Assembly (NCBI RefSeq): GCF_027158205.1
Contig: NZ_JAPVLU010000036.1
Coordinates: forward strand, 31,771 to 95,770
Direction: 5' to 3'
From: Streptomyces sp. H39-S7
Lineage (GTDB): Bacteria; Actinomycetota; Actinomycetes; Streptomycetales; Streptomycetaceae
Length of the DNA stretch: 64,000 nt
Position 1 is the first letter of the stretch; the number at the start of each line of letters is the position of its first letter. The translations under genes and the position numbers were made by a program. The notes beneath the pieces are model-generated. The model was not told where the DNA came from and did no database searches. It worked only from the letters and a program-made list of their open reading frames with translations. Positions 44,101-53,000 of this stretch are shown one piece after another.

Positions 44101-46090
44101 CGTGGCCGATGCCGATGTTCTGCGGGGCCTGCTGGTTCAGAGAGATCTGATTGACGGTGGCGTTGAAGCGCTCGTCGTGGGAACGCAGCGCCTGGAGAAC
44201 CTGCCAGACGGTGCGGAAGCGGTCGTTGTTTGCGAGCGCTTGCGCGGGCGGCATGCCGGCGGGAACGGCGACCGGCAGGATGATGTAGCCGTAAGACTTG
44301 TCTTTGGAGCGGCGCATAACCCGGCCGACCGATTGGACGACGTCGACCACGGAGTTGCGAGGGTGCAGGAAGAGCACGGCGTCCAAGCTGGGGACGTCAA
44401 CGCCCTCGGACAGGCAGCGGGCGTTGGACAGGATCCGCGCGTTCGCTGGCCCCGGGTCCTGCTTGAGCCAGTCCAGCCGCTGATTGCGGCGCAGGGTGTT
44501 GAAGGTCCCGTCGACGTGCTCCACCTCGCAGTGCAGCACTTCGTCGTCGCCTTCATCGTAGGCATCGACGATGGCGTTGAAGTTGTCGGCGATGGCCTGG
44601 GAGTCGGCGATGGAACGGGAGAACGCGACAGCGCGCCTCATAGGGGCCTCGTCCTCGCCGAAGCCGTCACCGCCCGCGAAGGTACCTGTCCTCTTGGCCA
44701 TGGCGTTCCAACAGCCGATGATTTTCGCCGCGTCGTCCAGGTTCAGCTCGGAGCTACCTCCCGCGAAGCCTTGTTGAAGGGTTTTGGCGACCACGCCTTC
44801 GTCCACGGTGAGGATCAGGACCTTGTAGTCGGCAAGCAGGCCCTCTTCGACGGCCTTGCCGAAGCCCAGGCGGTGGAACTCTGGCCCGTACACTTCCTCG
44901 CTGTCCATCGAGGCGACCGCTGCGCTGGAGTCCTTGGCCTGCTGCTGGGTGTCCTCGGTGTAGATGCGCGGAGTGGCCGTCATGTATAGCCGACGATCGC
45001 TGCCGAGGTAGTCGTCGTCGTGGACGCGTACGAATGCCGACTCGTCGGCGCCTGCGATCGTGACGCCGGTTGTCCGGTGGGCCTCGTCACACAGAACCAG
45101 GTCGAACCGATGCAAGCCCTTCTTCTGGGCAGCGGCGATGGTGTCGATCGACTGGTAGGTCGAGAAGACCACGGTCAAACCTGGCCCCGCCGCCACACTG
45201 GCGATCTGCTTGATCAGCTTGTCCGGGTCGGTCGTGGCTGGCAACGCCAGGTCGTGTGTCGCCATGTCCTGGTTGTCGTTCGCGACCTGCTGCTTTCCGA
45301 CCTTCACGTCGGAGCAGACGGCAAACGGGCGCAGCGGCACCCGAGTCTCGGAGGACCACTCCCGCAGGGACTGTGAGAGCAGAGCGATCGAGGGCACCAG
45401 AAACAGTACTGTGGTGTGTTCGCCCTCGCCCGCCTGGGCACGCTCGCTCTGCAGCCGTTCGGCGATTCTCAGGCTGGTAAAGGTCTTGCCAGTACCGCAA
45501 GCCATGATCAGCTTGCCGCGGTCGCTCTCGGCGAAGCCGGCAAACACGTCGTCGATCGCTTCGTGCTGGTGCGGGAGAGGCGACTTCTTCTCGTGCAGTT
45601 GTAGATCGACCTCGAAGTTCACCCCGGCCTGCGGCGGCAGATGCCATGTCATCGGGCTCGCGGCAATGTCGGACATACCGAGACGGGTCACCGGCGGCTG
45701 CTGGCCAACCATGGTGTCCTCCGCGTTAGGACCCCACTTCTCCGTCGTGGAGATGATCATGCGCCGGGTGAATCCGCCCTTGCCCGAGGCCGCCAGAAAG
45801 GAGTCTATGTCCGGCTTCTGCACCGTGTGCGTGGGCTCGTAAAACTTGCATTGGATGGCGCAGAAGCCGCCCGTCTCCCGATCTTGCGCCACCAGGTCGA
45901 TTCCGGTGTCCTTCTTGTTTGCCGCGGTGCCCGGCCAGTCGGACCACAACCAGACTTGACTGAACTGCTCATTCCACTGTGGATCGGTGCGCAGGAATTT
46001 GACCATGAGCCGCTCGAAGCGTGACCCACGCTCGTGGTTGTCCTTCGACGTCTCGCGGATAACCTTCAGGACGTCGTGCACCGTCGTCAT
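41195..46090 (-). CDS. Type ISP single-chain restriction-modification enzyme
   Basis: This 1,631-residue protein combines restriction, translocation and methylation in one chain (LlaGI/LlaBIII type). Residues about 20-150 are an Mrr-like nuclease with D...QxK in DTGIDLVAQ and AIQCKFYEP. Residues about 165-640 are a superfamily 2 helicase: ACGTGKT, DEAHR, TATP and QSVGRVMR. Residues about 840-1200 are an adenine N6-methyltransferase with DPFVGTGTF and NPPY (near 1020). The rest is the target recognition domain. All key motifs are present, so it is probably active. The target sequence is unknown. ATG 46090 has a purine-rich site. Confidence 0.92.
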   Translation of the reverse strand: MTTVHDVLKVIRETSKDNHERGSRFERLMVKFLRTDPQWNEQFSQVWLWSDWPGTAANKKDTGIDLVAQDRETGGFCAIQCKFYEPTHTVQKPDIDSFLAASGKGGFTRRMIISTTEKWGPNAEDTMVGQQPPVTRLGMSDIAASPMTWHLPPQAGVNFEVDLQLHEKKSPLPHQHEAIDDVFAGFAESDRGKLIMACGTGKTFTSLRIAERLQSERAQAGEGEHTTVLFLVPSIALLSQSLREWSSETRVPLRPFAVCSDVKVGKQQVANDNQDMATHDLALPATTDPDKLIKQIASVAAGPGLTVVFSTYQSIDTIAAAQKKGLHRFDLVLCDEAHRTTGVTIAGADESAFVRVHDDDYLGSDRRLYMTATPRIYTEDTQQQAKDSSAAVASMDSEEVYGPEFHRLGFGKAVEEGLLADYKVLILTVDEGVVAKTLQQGFAGGSSELNLDDAAKIIGCWNAMAKRTGTFAGGDGFGEDEAPMRRAVAFSRSIADSQAIADNFNAIVDAYDEGDDEVLHCEVEHVDGTFNTLRRNQRLDWLKQDPGPANARILSNARCLSEGVDVPSLDAVLFLHPRNSVVDVVQSVGRVMRRSKDKSYGYIILPVAVPAGMPPAQALANNDRFRTVWQVLQALRSHDERFNATVNQISLNQQAPQNIGIGHVAPGDDAIGDQDGSTSSTEAQSAQQQEAQGAQYIQEALLKLEDWREAIYARIVDKVGKRQYWELWAKDVAAIAQAHVTRIKAALQLSDKQAAFEEFLDELRATINPGVTEPDAIDMLAQHIVTKPVFDALFSSYAFTEHNPVSQAMQKMLNVLDDQGLETENKTLEDFYNSVRVRAQGIDNHAGRQQVIVELYDKFFKTALPKTADALGIVYTPVEVVDFIVRSTEQALNKHFGRSLTDEGVHVIDPFVGTGTFPVRLLQSGLIKPDDLLRKYTSELHANEIVLLAYYIAAVNIEAAYHELADGEAEYQPFEGIVLTDTFQLAEGSAAKLDGMDVLEGNSERAKKQKAQPITVVIGNPPYSVGQDSVNDNNQNLKYEALDSRIAETYVAKSAVGNKNKLYDSYIRAIRWASDRLQDEGIVAFVSNGGYIDGTSADGLRKSLTEEFDTIYCYNLRGNQRTAGEQSKKEGGKIFGSGSRSTVAILLLIKGSKTDASGAGCTLNYCDIGDYVDRDNKLKILSSNSLDTIEWQEIIPNPDGDWINQRSDDYAAFQAIGNKDKVAAEQAVFAAYSGGLNSARDAWVYNFSAQGVRNTMEAMIDFYNDQVTGFLEHCKIAGLIAPTTRDVEQWINTDSKKISWNVADKARMIKGKKYQFDTDCVVTSTYRPFAKQSLYFDPALIERVYQLPRVFPAAGHENVGLYIVGSGSAVPFSVLALDTLPNLHVTGAGSGGTFFPRYIYPELGQDDDLFASAEAEDGDGCKRVDNINAATLSDYRETYNDADITADEIFFYTYALLHSPAYREQFAADLKKSLPHIPKVQDFRNFAAAGRALSELHLGYEQVEPYAGIIEQVSGATSATPPSELFRVGKKMKFPRVKGKVDRTAIVYNPRVTLTNIPEEAYRYQLGARSAVEWIIDRYWVKTDKESGIVNDPNDWSEDPRYIIDLLKRIVTVSLETMKIIDALPPLEIME

Positions 46091-46711
46091 TTCAGCCCCT
46101 GCTTCCTTCGCCGCCGCGTGACGGCGGGCATCCCAGTTCTACGCTCACCTGCGCATCAATCTGGGAGAGAGCCTATCTGCGACAGGTGCCATGATCCGGA
46201 GGAACGCACGGTTCCCGGTGATGCTGCACCAGGATCGGTCAGCTTCTCCTGGCGCGCCCAGGAACGCTGGCGTGCTCCCGGTAGACCGATTCGTCGTCTC
46301 GCCGGGGCGGCCTGCTCAGGGGGGCGGACTAGGCGCGGAACGGTCACTTTCGAGATCACGGAGACTGGATGGAAGGAGATTGGCCAAGGCTTCGAGGGCG
46401 GGCGGGCGTGGGCAGGTGAGCGCCGCAGGGTGCTGCCGGGCCCGCTCCCCGAAGGCGTGGTGGTCGGTGGTTCGGATTGAGTCCGCCCACGTCTGCCGGC
46501 CCGCTGTATGGGGGCAGGACCCCCGGCCCAGCAGCGTGGCAGGTAGTGCCTCCGTCGTCGTGCAGACCTCGCTGTGGCGGCCAATTTCCGTTGATTTCAA
46601 GCTGACTTTGGCGGGAAGGAGCTGCAAGTTCGGGTTGCTGCTCAAACCGAGCCAGCCGTCGAGTGTGATGCACGGGTTATCCGACATGTAGCGGGCGGTG
46701 CGCTTGTCGGG
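46091..46711. other. 621-bp gap between the restriction-modification and GNAT genes
   Basis: No convincing gene is present. Short open frames on both strands lack ribosome sites and recognisable sequence. The region probably holds the promoter of the restriction-modification gene and the 3' end of the GNAT transcript, and may include decayed coding DNA. Confidence 0.5.
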
Positions 46712-47257
46712 TCAGGTTACGTGCAGGTCGCGGATCATGGCGACGAGCCGAGGGGATTCGGGGGAAGGCTGCTGTTCGCTGTACGGCTGGTATCCCCATG
46801 TCTCGTACAGCGCCTGGACCTTCCCGTCGCCTGCCTTCGGGTTGACCAGGAGCGTTACCCGTTCCTCTGCGCGTGCGGCGAGGAGGTCGTCATGGATGCG
46901 CCGGGCCGCTCCCGTACCGCGCCATGGCACTCTGAGCATGATTTCTTTCAGCGCCACGGTGGGGGTCGTTGTGTAGCCCTCGGGCAGTGCGGTGGTCATA
47001 CGTGTCCACCAGCGGTCGTCGGCCTGGAGTGTGTTGACGTAGGCGTAGCCGATGGGTTGTTCGCCGTCGTAGCCGATGACGGCTTCCCATCCGGGCTCTG
47101 CGGCGTGGCGGTCGAGGCGTTCGCTGTAGCGCTCGACGGAGTAGTGCGGCAGGTGGATGAGGTCGGCGCGTACTTCGGCGTAGATGTCGATGAGGGTGTC
47201 CCAGACGGGCGCCACAGTGGTGGTGCGGACGAGCCGGAGGCCGGTGGCGGTGTTCAT
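46712..47257 (-). CDS. GNAT family N-acetyltransferase
   Basis: This 181-residue acyl-CoA-dependent acetyltransferase has strand 4 and the pyrophosphate loop in LKEIMLRVPWRGTGAARRIHD (R-x-x-G-x-A near residue 115). The C-terminal strand is VTLLVNPKAGDGKVQALYETWGYQPY, typical of GNAT enzymes. The substrate is unknown. The start overlaps the stop of the upstream regulator by four bases (ATGA), so the two are one operon. Confidence 0.88.
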   Translation of the reverse strand: MNTATGLRLVRTTTVAPVWDTLIDIYAEVRADLIHLPHYSVERYSERLDRHAAEPGWEAVIGYDGEQPIGYAYVNTLQADDRWWTRMTTALPEGYTTTPTVALKEIMLRVPWRGTGAARRIHDDLLAARAEERVTLLVNPKAGDGKVQALYETWGYQPYSEQQPSPESPRLVAMIRDLHVT

Positions 47258-48513
47258 GCGGGGTTCCTCCGGGTGTCGTGGGCGTGCTGGTCCCAGGCGT
47301 GGGTGGCGGTGCTGTGGGGTGCGGTGGCGTGGAGTTTGGTGGTGAAGGAGTGGAGCATGCCGGCGACGCGGACGTGGCGGGTGGCGGCGTCGGCGGGAAC
47401 GGACATGGCGGTGGCGACGGCGGGTTCGAGGTCGCCTTGTCCGAGTTGGGCTTGCGCGAGTCGGGTGGTGGTGATGGCGCGGCTGCGGTGCATGTGGGGG
47501 CGGAGGACGGCCAGGCTGCGGTGGGCGTGGGCTTCGGCCTGTTCGTAGTTGCTGAGGCTGAGGTGGGCGGAGAGCGCGAGGCTGTCGATCTCCGCCTGGT
47601 CGTAGAACGCCTTGAGCCAGAGCGGGCGGTCGGCGTGCGGGTCGGCGCGGTTGAAGGCGTCCTGGGCGTGGCCGAAGGCGCGCTGGGTCGCGCCGGTGTT
47701 GCCGGTGACGGCGTGGATCGCGGCGTTGCGTGCGTGTCCCAGCGAGGCGAACATCGGATCGCGGCGGCCGATGCTCAGGTTACGTGCGACGTCGTTGGCC
47801 GCCAGCGCGTCGGCGGGTCGGCCTATGTGCCGGTAGAGGGTGCCGGCGTGGGACCAGATGCGGAATTGGATGGTCGGGTCGCCAGACATCGCGGCGAGGC
47901 TGGAGGCGCGGTCGAAGTGCCGTAGGGCGGTGTCGAAACGACGTCCGTCGATCGCCGCCCACATGGCGCTGGAGGTGAAGGCCGCCGCACAGGCGTACAG
48001 GCCGCACCGGATGCGCTGGCTGGCCGTTCCGAGCTGCTGGAGATTCAGGGCTTCATCGGCCAGGGCCAGTGCGTGGGCTTCGATGGTGATCCGTCCGCCG
48101 TGCCGATGATCGCTGGCGATGAGTTCCGCGAATTTTGTCTCCAGTCGTTCGATGTCGCTGGACCCGACCCTTGGGACGGCCAGTGCGGGGGCGGCAGCGG
48201 TCAGGGCGGCGGTGGCGGTGGCGGTGATGAAGGAGCGGCGGTGCACGGGTTCCTCCGGCGTTACGGGTACGGATGCCCCTCGCGGGATGAAGCCCAGTTC
48301 CAGGGCGGGGCACCCGAATACTGCCTCCAGCGCGAGCCTTTGTCGTTCTTGCGGCCACCGGGTTTGTCCGGTGAGCCAGCGCCGGACCACACGCTCGGAG
48401 ACCTCTCCGGCCCTTCCGGTGAGCTGACTGATCGCGTCATTGACCAGTTCGGCCAACTCGCGCTGGCGTAACTTCCGCTCCCGCATGCGGGATTGAAGGG
48501 CCGCATTCCTCAT
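47254..48513 (-). CDS. HTH regulator with tetratricopeptide-like C-terminal region; contains a TTA codon
   Basis: This 419-residue protein has an N-terminal helix-turn-helix at residues about 8-70 (LRQRELAELVNDAIS and SERVVRRWLTGQTRWPQ). A Tat-like or hydrophobic stretch (RRSFITATATAALTAAAPALA, about 92-112) is common in this Streptomyces regulator group and need not be a real signal. Residues 120-400 are TPR-like helical repeats (FDTALRHFDRASSLAAMSG; RPADALAANDVARNL). Codon 15 is TTA (48471-48469), so its translation should depend on bldA tRNA-Leu. It is divergent from the lanthipeptide cluster and is the likely regulator. Confidence 0.8.
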   Translation of the reverse strand: MRNAALQSRMRERKLRQRELAELVNDAISQLTGRAGEVSERVVRRWLTGQTRWPQERQRLALEAVFGCPALELGFIPRGASVPVTPEEPVHRRSFITATATAALTAAAPALAVPRVGSSDIERLETKFAELIASDHRHGGRITIEAHALALADEALNLQQLGTASQRIRCGLYACAAAFTSSAMWAAIDGRRFDTALRHFDRASSLAAMSGDPTIQFRIWSHAGTLYRHIGRPADALAANDVARNLSIGRRDPMFASLGHARNAAIHAVTGNTGATQRAFGHAQDAFNRADPHADRPLWLKAFYDQAEIDSLALSAHLSLSNYEQAEAHAHRSLAVLRPHMHRSRAITTTRLAQAQLGQGDLEPAVATAMSVPADAATRHVRVAGMLHSFTTKLHATAPHSTATHAWDQHAHDTRRNPA

Positions 48514-48763
48514 GCCTTCACGGTAGAGCTGCCGAGTCCTGCATCACAGAGGGCGGGTAAAGGGGCGGTCAAGTAGTCCGGTGAGGCGCGGCCCGCGCGC
48601 GCTGGCTTTGCCCTGTACGCGTCCGATCACTCTGCGTTTGCATGGTGGGAGCCGCGTAGTCCGGGCCTGCCTTACTCCATGGCGGCGCGGCTTCCCGTTC
48701 CGCCGTCCTGCCTCGCCACCCCCGACGGGGCGGGGCGGCCACTGCTACTACGGAGGCAGACCG

Positions 48764-48985
48764 ATGATCAGCGCCGAACGGCAGAGCTTGCCCGACCACA
48801 ACGATCCCGATCTCCCACGCAGGACCCCCAGCGACCTCATCCGAAGCCGGTATCTCGCCGAAGCCGGGTGGGGGGCTTTCGGCGCACCGAGCCCCGGGCT
48901 GAGGGCTCGCTCCGAGCGTGGCCTGACTCGGTTCCTGCGTAGGGAACAGCAGCGCCGACCCGACGAGGTCGGGGGTGAGGCGTAA
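48764..48985 (+). CDS. Small hypothetical protein upstream of the lanthipeptide genes (1 of 3)
   Basis: This 73-residue, Arg-rich protein has no recognised domain (MISAERQSLPDHNDPDLPRR..., ending EVGGEA). CGGAGG lies eight bases before the ATG, and the stop overlaps the next start (TAATG), which argues strongly that it is translated. The function is unknown. Confidence 0.6.
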   Translation: MISAERQSLPDHNDPDLPRRTPSDLIRSRYLAEAGWGAFGAPSPGLRARSERGLTRFLRREQQRRPDEVGGEA

Positions 48986-49182
48986 TGACTGATGCCCCGG
49001 CCGGGATCCACAAGGGCGCTTTCGTCAGAGACCGGACCGTCGGCGTTGAGGGGGAGATCACGCAGATCGGCTCCGGGTACAACTGCGTCGACCCGCAAGC
49101 GTCCTATGTGTGGCTGCGGCCCGTCGGCGGCGGCCTGGAGCATCTGGCGCAGATCGATGACCTCGAACAGGCCCGGCCGTGA
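48985..49182 (+). CDS. Small hypothetical protein upstream of the lanthipeptide genes (2 of 3)
   Basis: This 65-residue protein has a beta-rich pattern (GAFVRDRTVGVEGEITQIG and YVWLRPVGGGLEHL) that could be a small SH3-like barrel. The start overlaps the stop of the gene before it, and its own stop overlaps the next GTG by four bases. It is a translationally coupled middle gene. No function is assigned. Confidence 0.6.
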   Translation: MTDAPAGIHKGAFVRDRTVGVEGEITQIGSGYNCVDPQASYVWLRPVGGGLEHLAQIDDLEQARP

Positions 49183-49334
49183 GCCGCGATGGAGCGGTGG
49201 CCGGACTCCTGATCATCCTGGGCAACGTGCTCGGCCTGGTCGCTCTCGGCGTCAGTGTCCACGGTCAGCCGGAGGCTGCTCCGCCGCCGGCCGTTCCCCG
49301 CTCCGTATCGGATCTCGACCCTCCGGCCGCATAG
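49179..49334 (+). CDS. Small single-helix protein upstream of the lanthipeptide genes (3 of 3)
   Basis: This 51-residue protein, too short for routine calling, starts at GTG 49179 inside the previous stop (GTGA). A hydrophobic helix covers residues about 7-27 (VAGLLIILGNVLGLVALGVSV), followed by a Pro-rich tail. It could be a small membrane component. Coupling to the two genes upstream is the main evidence that it is real. Confidence 0.55.
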   Translation: MSRDGAVAGLLIILGNVLGLVALGVSVHGQPEAAPPPAVPRSVSDLDPPAA

Positions 49335-49401
49335 CCACCCGCTCCACGGAACGGGATCTGCTGGTCCGCACTGCGCGCACGCAATGAATGGAGATGCCGT
49401 C

Positions 49402-49605
49402 ATGGCGGTCACAATGCCGTCCACGCACGGGCCAGACACTGTCCGGCGCCTCGCCGAGGTCCCGAGCGCGGTCATCCTGCAGCCCACGACCCTTTGCCCA
49501 CCGCTGGACTGCCATTACTGCTACCTGCCGTTCCGCAAGGTGAACCACTTGATGTCCGTGGACGTCGCGGCAGCCGTCGCCGGGACGGTCAACGCCTGTG
49601 CCCAG
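49402..49605 (+). pseudogene. Truncated radical-SAM protein gene
   Basis: The first 65 or so residues resemble the start of a radical-SAM maturase: VILQPTTLCPPLDCHYCYLPFRKVNHLM. The normal iron-sulphur motif is CxxxCxxC; here an extra proline makes it CxxxxCxxC (CPPLDCHYC). Family similarity stops near 49600, where a hairpin follows, and the rest of the barrel is absent. The open frame happens to continue into lanA. The start at ATG 49402 has GGAG ten bases upstream. It is most likely a remnant of a maturase lost from the cluster. Confidence 0.65.
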
Positions 49606-49613
49606 GACGACCC

Positions 49614-49640
49614 GCTCCCTGCGGCTGGGCCGCAGGGAGC
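49614..49640 (+). terminator. Hairpin ending the truncated radical-SAM gene
   Basis: An 11-base perfect stem (GCTCCCTGCGG / CCGCAGGGAGC) with a five-base loop sits just past the point where radical-SAM similarity ends and 150 bases before lanA. It may insulate lanA from upstream transcription. Confidence 0.6.
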
Positions 49641-49791
49641 CGCCAGACCTCCGCACGCGGTGCACAACGCCCGCGTGCGGGGATGGCCGGGAACCGCCGC
49701 CGGGGCGTGGTTGCGTCACTACGCTCCGTGCGGCGGGGCCAGGTCATCAAGCACCGAAATGCGCGACACACCTACGAGCAGGAGGACTGCC

Positions 49792-49938
49792 ATGAACACC
49801 AGCACCACCACTCGCCCCGCGGCCGACGCGGTCGACCTCGACCTGGACGTCAGGATCGTTACCGCCGGACCCGTGGCAGCGGCGCTGCTGAGCAGCACCG
49901 ACGACGGCTGCGACACCAAGACGGACGGCGACTGCTGA
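49792..49938 (+). CDS. FxLD-family lanthipeptide precursor
   Basis: This 48-residue precursor peptide has an N-terminal leader including DLDLDVRIV, the position of the FxLD motif, but with Leu in place of the usual Phe. The C-terminal core is rich in Ser, Thr and Cys (LLSSTDDGCDTKTDGDC): two Cys and several Ser/Thr could form up to two (methyl)lanthionine rings. AGGAGG lies seven bases before ATG 49792. It is directly followed by a very strong hairpin and then by lanB and lanC. The gene is too short for routine calling. No cleavage site can be fixed. Confidence 0.88.
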   Translation: MNTSTTTRPAADAVDLDLDVRIVTAGPVAAALLSSTDDGCDTKTDGDC

Positions 49939-49950
49939 CTTGGTCACCGC

Positions 49951-49988
49951 GGGGTGCCTGCGGCGGGAGTCCCCGCCGCAGGCACCCC
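49951..49988 (+). terminator. Attenuator hairpin between lanA and lanB
   Basis: A 17-base perfect stem (49951-49967 with 49972-49988) and a four-base AGTC loop begins 12 bases after the lanA stop. Partial termination here would make precursor mRNA more abundant than mRNA for the modifying enzymes, a common arrangement in lanthipeptide operons. Confidence 0.8.
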
Positions 49989-50026
49989 GTCACCGAATGA
50001 AGAACCAGCTGCCCGGGAGGCGCGAG

Positions 50027-53000
50027 GTGAAGTCAGCGCAGCGGATGCCGTACTACCGGCAGACCGGGACGGCAATGCTGCGGGCGAGCGTGCACACCGA
50101 GCAGGCGGGACTGATGCCCTGGCCTGGGCTGTACCCGGACGGCGGCGACGCGCAGTGGGTCGGATGGCTGACTGCGGCCTGGGCGAACCGGCCAGTGGCC
50201 GAGGCCGTCGCGATCGCCAGTCCGGTACTGGCCGGGCAGATCGACGCTGCGCTCGCCGGGCAGCCGACCGAGGCCGGGCAGGTGCGCCGCATGGCACTGG
50301 CTTTGGCGCGATACCTGGCGCGGATGCGCGGCCGGGCCACCCCCTTCGGGGCTTTCGCCGGCGTGAGCACGGCACGCTTCGGCCCGCGCACCTCGGTGCT
50401 GTGGACGGAAGCCCACCAGACCCGCGCCCAGGCAGACGCCGTGTGGCTCGCCCACGTGATCGCCCGCCTCGAAGCCTGTACGGAACTGCAGCGCCGACTG
50501 CCGGTACAGATAAACGACTTGGCCGTCGTCCGCGGTGAGCGACTCGTCGTGTCCTGGTCCCCGCACGCCACCTCCGACCACCCGCCCGGCGAGGTGTCGG
50601 TGCGGCACGTCCCGGTGGTGCAGATGATCCGGAAGCTGGCCACGTCCCCTATTCGGGCAGGCGCCCTGGTCGCCAAGGTCGCTGCCGAGTACCCCGGCGC
50701 CTCCGCGCAGGCCCTGGAGGTGCTGGTGGGCGAACTGATCACGCAGGGCGTGCTGATCAGTAGCCTGCGTCCCCCCTCGACGGCCACCGACGCCCTCGCG
50801 TACCTCTTGGGCCGGCTGGACGAGGCGGACGCGGCCAACCTTCCCCAGACGCAAGCGCTGGACGGTGAACTACACGCGATTCACACCTTGTTACGGGCAA
50901 CCGACCGTTCCGAGCCATGGCCACAGTGGCGTGGCAGGCGCGAGACTTCGGCGCGGATGCGTGCGATCTCCGATGTCGTCGACCAGCCCCTCATCGCTGA
51001 TCTGCGGCTCGGGGCCACGGTGGTGCTGCCGCCGGCGGTGGCGCGAGAAGCAGCCGAAGCGGCCAGTGCACTCATCCGGCTAAGCCCGGCCCCCGCAGGC
51101 AACGCGTCGTGGCGCGAATACCACGGCCGGTTCCTCGGCCGATATGGGCCAGGCACCCTGGTGGCGGTCGAACAGCTCGTCGATCCCACGACCGGGCTCG
51201 GCGTTCCCCGCCACTTCGCACACCCCGGTGACCGGGAACTGTCACTACGCGATGAGGCCCTGCTCACTGTGGCCCAGCAGGCCGCGCTGGACGGCGCCGG
51301 TGAGGTTGTCCTCAACGAGAATCGCCTTCAGGCACTGGCCGCCGGGGGAATTCAGCGACCGGTATCACCCGTTGACCTGTGGGTTGATGTCCGCGCCACC
51401 ACGACGGCCGCCTTGGACAGCGGCGACTTCACCCTGGGGCTGCGCGGGTTCGGGCGGCTGGCCGCGAATACCGGCCGGTTCCTGGCCCTGCTGGACGAGC
51501 CCGAGCGGCAGCAGGTATCCGACCTGTATGCGGAGCTGCCGACCGGGGTTGCAGGGGCGCTTGCCGCGCAGTTGTCCTTTCCGCCCCAGGAGGTACGGCA
51601 GGAGAACATCCTGCGCGTTCCGCCTGTGCTCGCAGACATGATCACCCTGGCCGAGCACCGTGAGCCGGTCGCCGGTCGCATCACGGTGCGGGACCTCGCG
51701 ATTGTTGCTGACCAGCACCGGCTGTACGTGGTGTCGTTATCCCGGCGGCGGGTGGTGGAGCCGATGCTCCCCCATACCGGGGCTCGGCACACGATGCCGC
51801 CCCTGGCGCGTCTGCTGTTCGAGATCCCGCGCTCCGCTCATCCCCAGGTGATGTCCTTCGACTGGGGCGTCGCCTCCGGCCTGCCCTTCCTGCCGCGTCT
51901 GCGCTGCGGCCGCAGCATCCTGGCACCTGCCCAGTGGCGCCTGAACCCGGCCGACCTGTCCGGCCCCACGGCGCCACGGCGGGAATGGGCTACGGCTCTG
52001 GACGCGATCCGTGAACAGCGGCGCCTTCCCACCAGCATCGTGGTCGGCTCCGGCGACCGGCAGTTGCGGCTGAATCTGGACGAGGCCATGGACCGCGACC
52101 TGCTCCGCGCACACCTGGACGCGGCCAGTGGCCCGGTCACGCTGACCGAGGCCCCCACCGCAGCCGACCACGGATGGTTCGGCGGCCGGGCCCACGAGAT
52201 CGTCATCCCGCTCGCCGCGACCGCGCCGCCCGCTCCAGCGCCCGCGTTCCTGACCGGATCGGCACCGCTGCCGCTGGCAGCGCGCCACCCGGAAAAGGGC
52301 GTGGTGTACGTCAAGCTGTATGGGCGCCCGGAGGTCTTCGACACCCTGCTGACCGACCATGTGCCAGCCCTCTTGGCCCGGTGGGTCACGCCGCCCCAGT
52401 GGTGGTTCGTCCGCTACCGCCATCCCGCCCCGCACCTGCGGATCCGGCTGCACGATGCGGACTGCGCCCGCGCGGTCGGCCGTGTGGCGGCCTGGGCGAA
52501 CGGCCTGCGGCAGCTCGGCCTCATCGGCGAGATCACCTTCGACACCTACCACCCGGAGATCGGGCGGTACGGGACTGGGGCAGCCATGGCGGCGGCCGAA
52601 GCGCTGTTCGCCGCCGATTCCGCAGCCATCTGCACCCAGCTCGCTGCGCTGTCCGTCCCCGGCGACTTGCATCCACAGGCCCTGACCGCAGCAAGCCTGG
52701 CCGACCTGGCGGTCGCGATGACGGGCAGCCGATCAGCGGGGTTGCGCTGGCTCATCGACCACTCCCAGCTCGCAGGCGGGGGGCCTATGCAGGATCGCGA
52801 CATGCGCCGGCAGACGTTGCTGATCGCCGGCGGCCAGGTCCTTGATGAACTACGCGGCGGCCAGCAGATCGTCGCCGCCTGGGCGGCGCGGGCCCAGGCC
52901 GCCGCCCGGTATGCAGCGTGTCTCACCCCCGCGACCACCCGGGTGACGCCCGGCTCGGTCCTCACCTCTCTGCTGCACCTGCACCACATCCGTGCCCACG

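Noticed and set aside
46316-46687. 123-residue minus-strand frame between the restriction-modification and GNAT genes
   Set aside because: No good ribosome site or recognisable family; it may be decayed coding DNA but cannot be supported.
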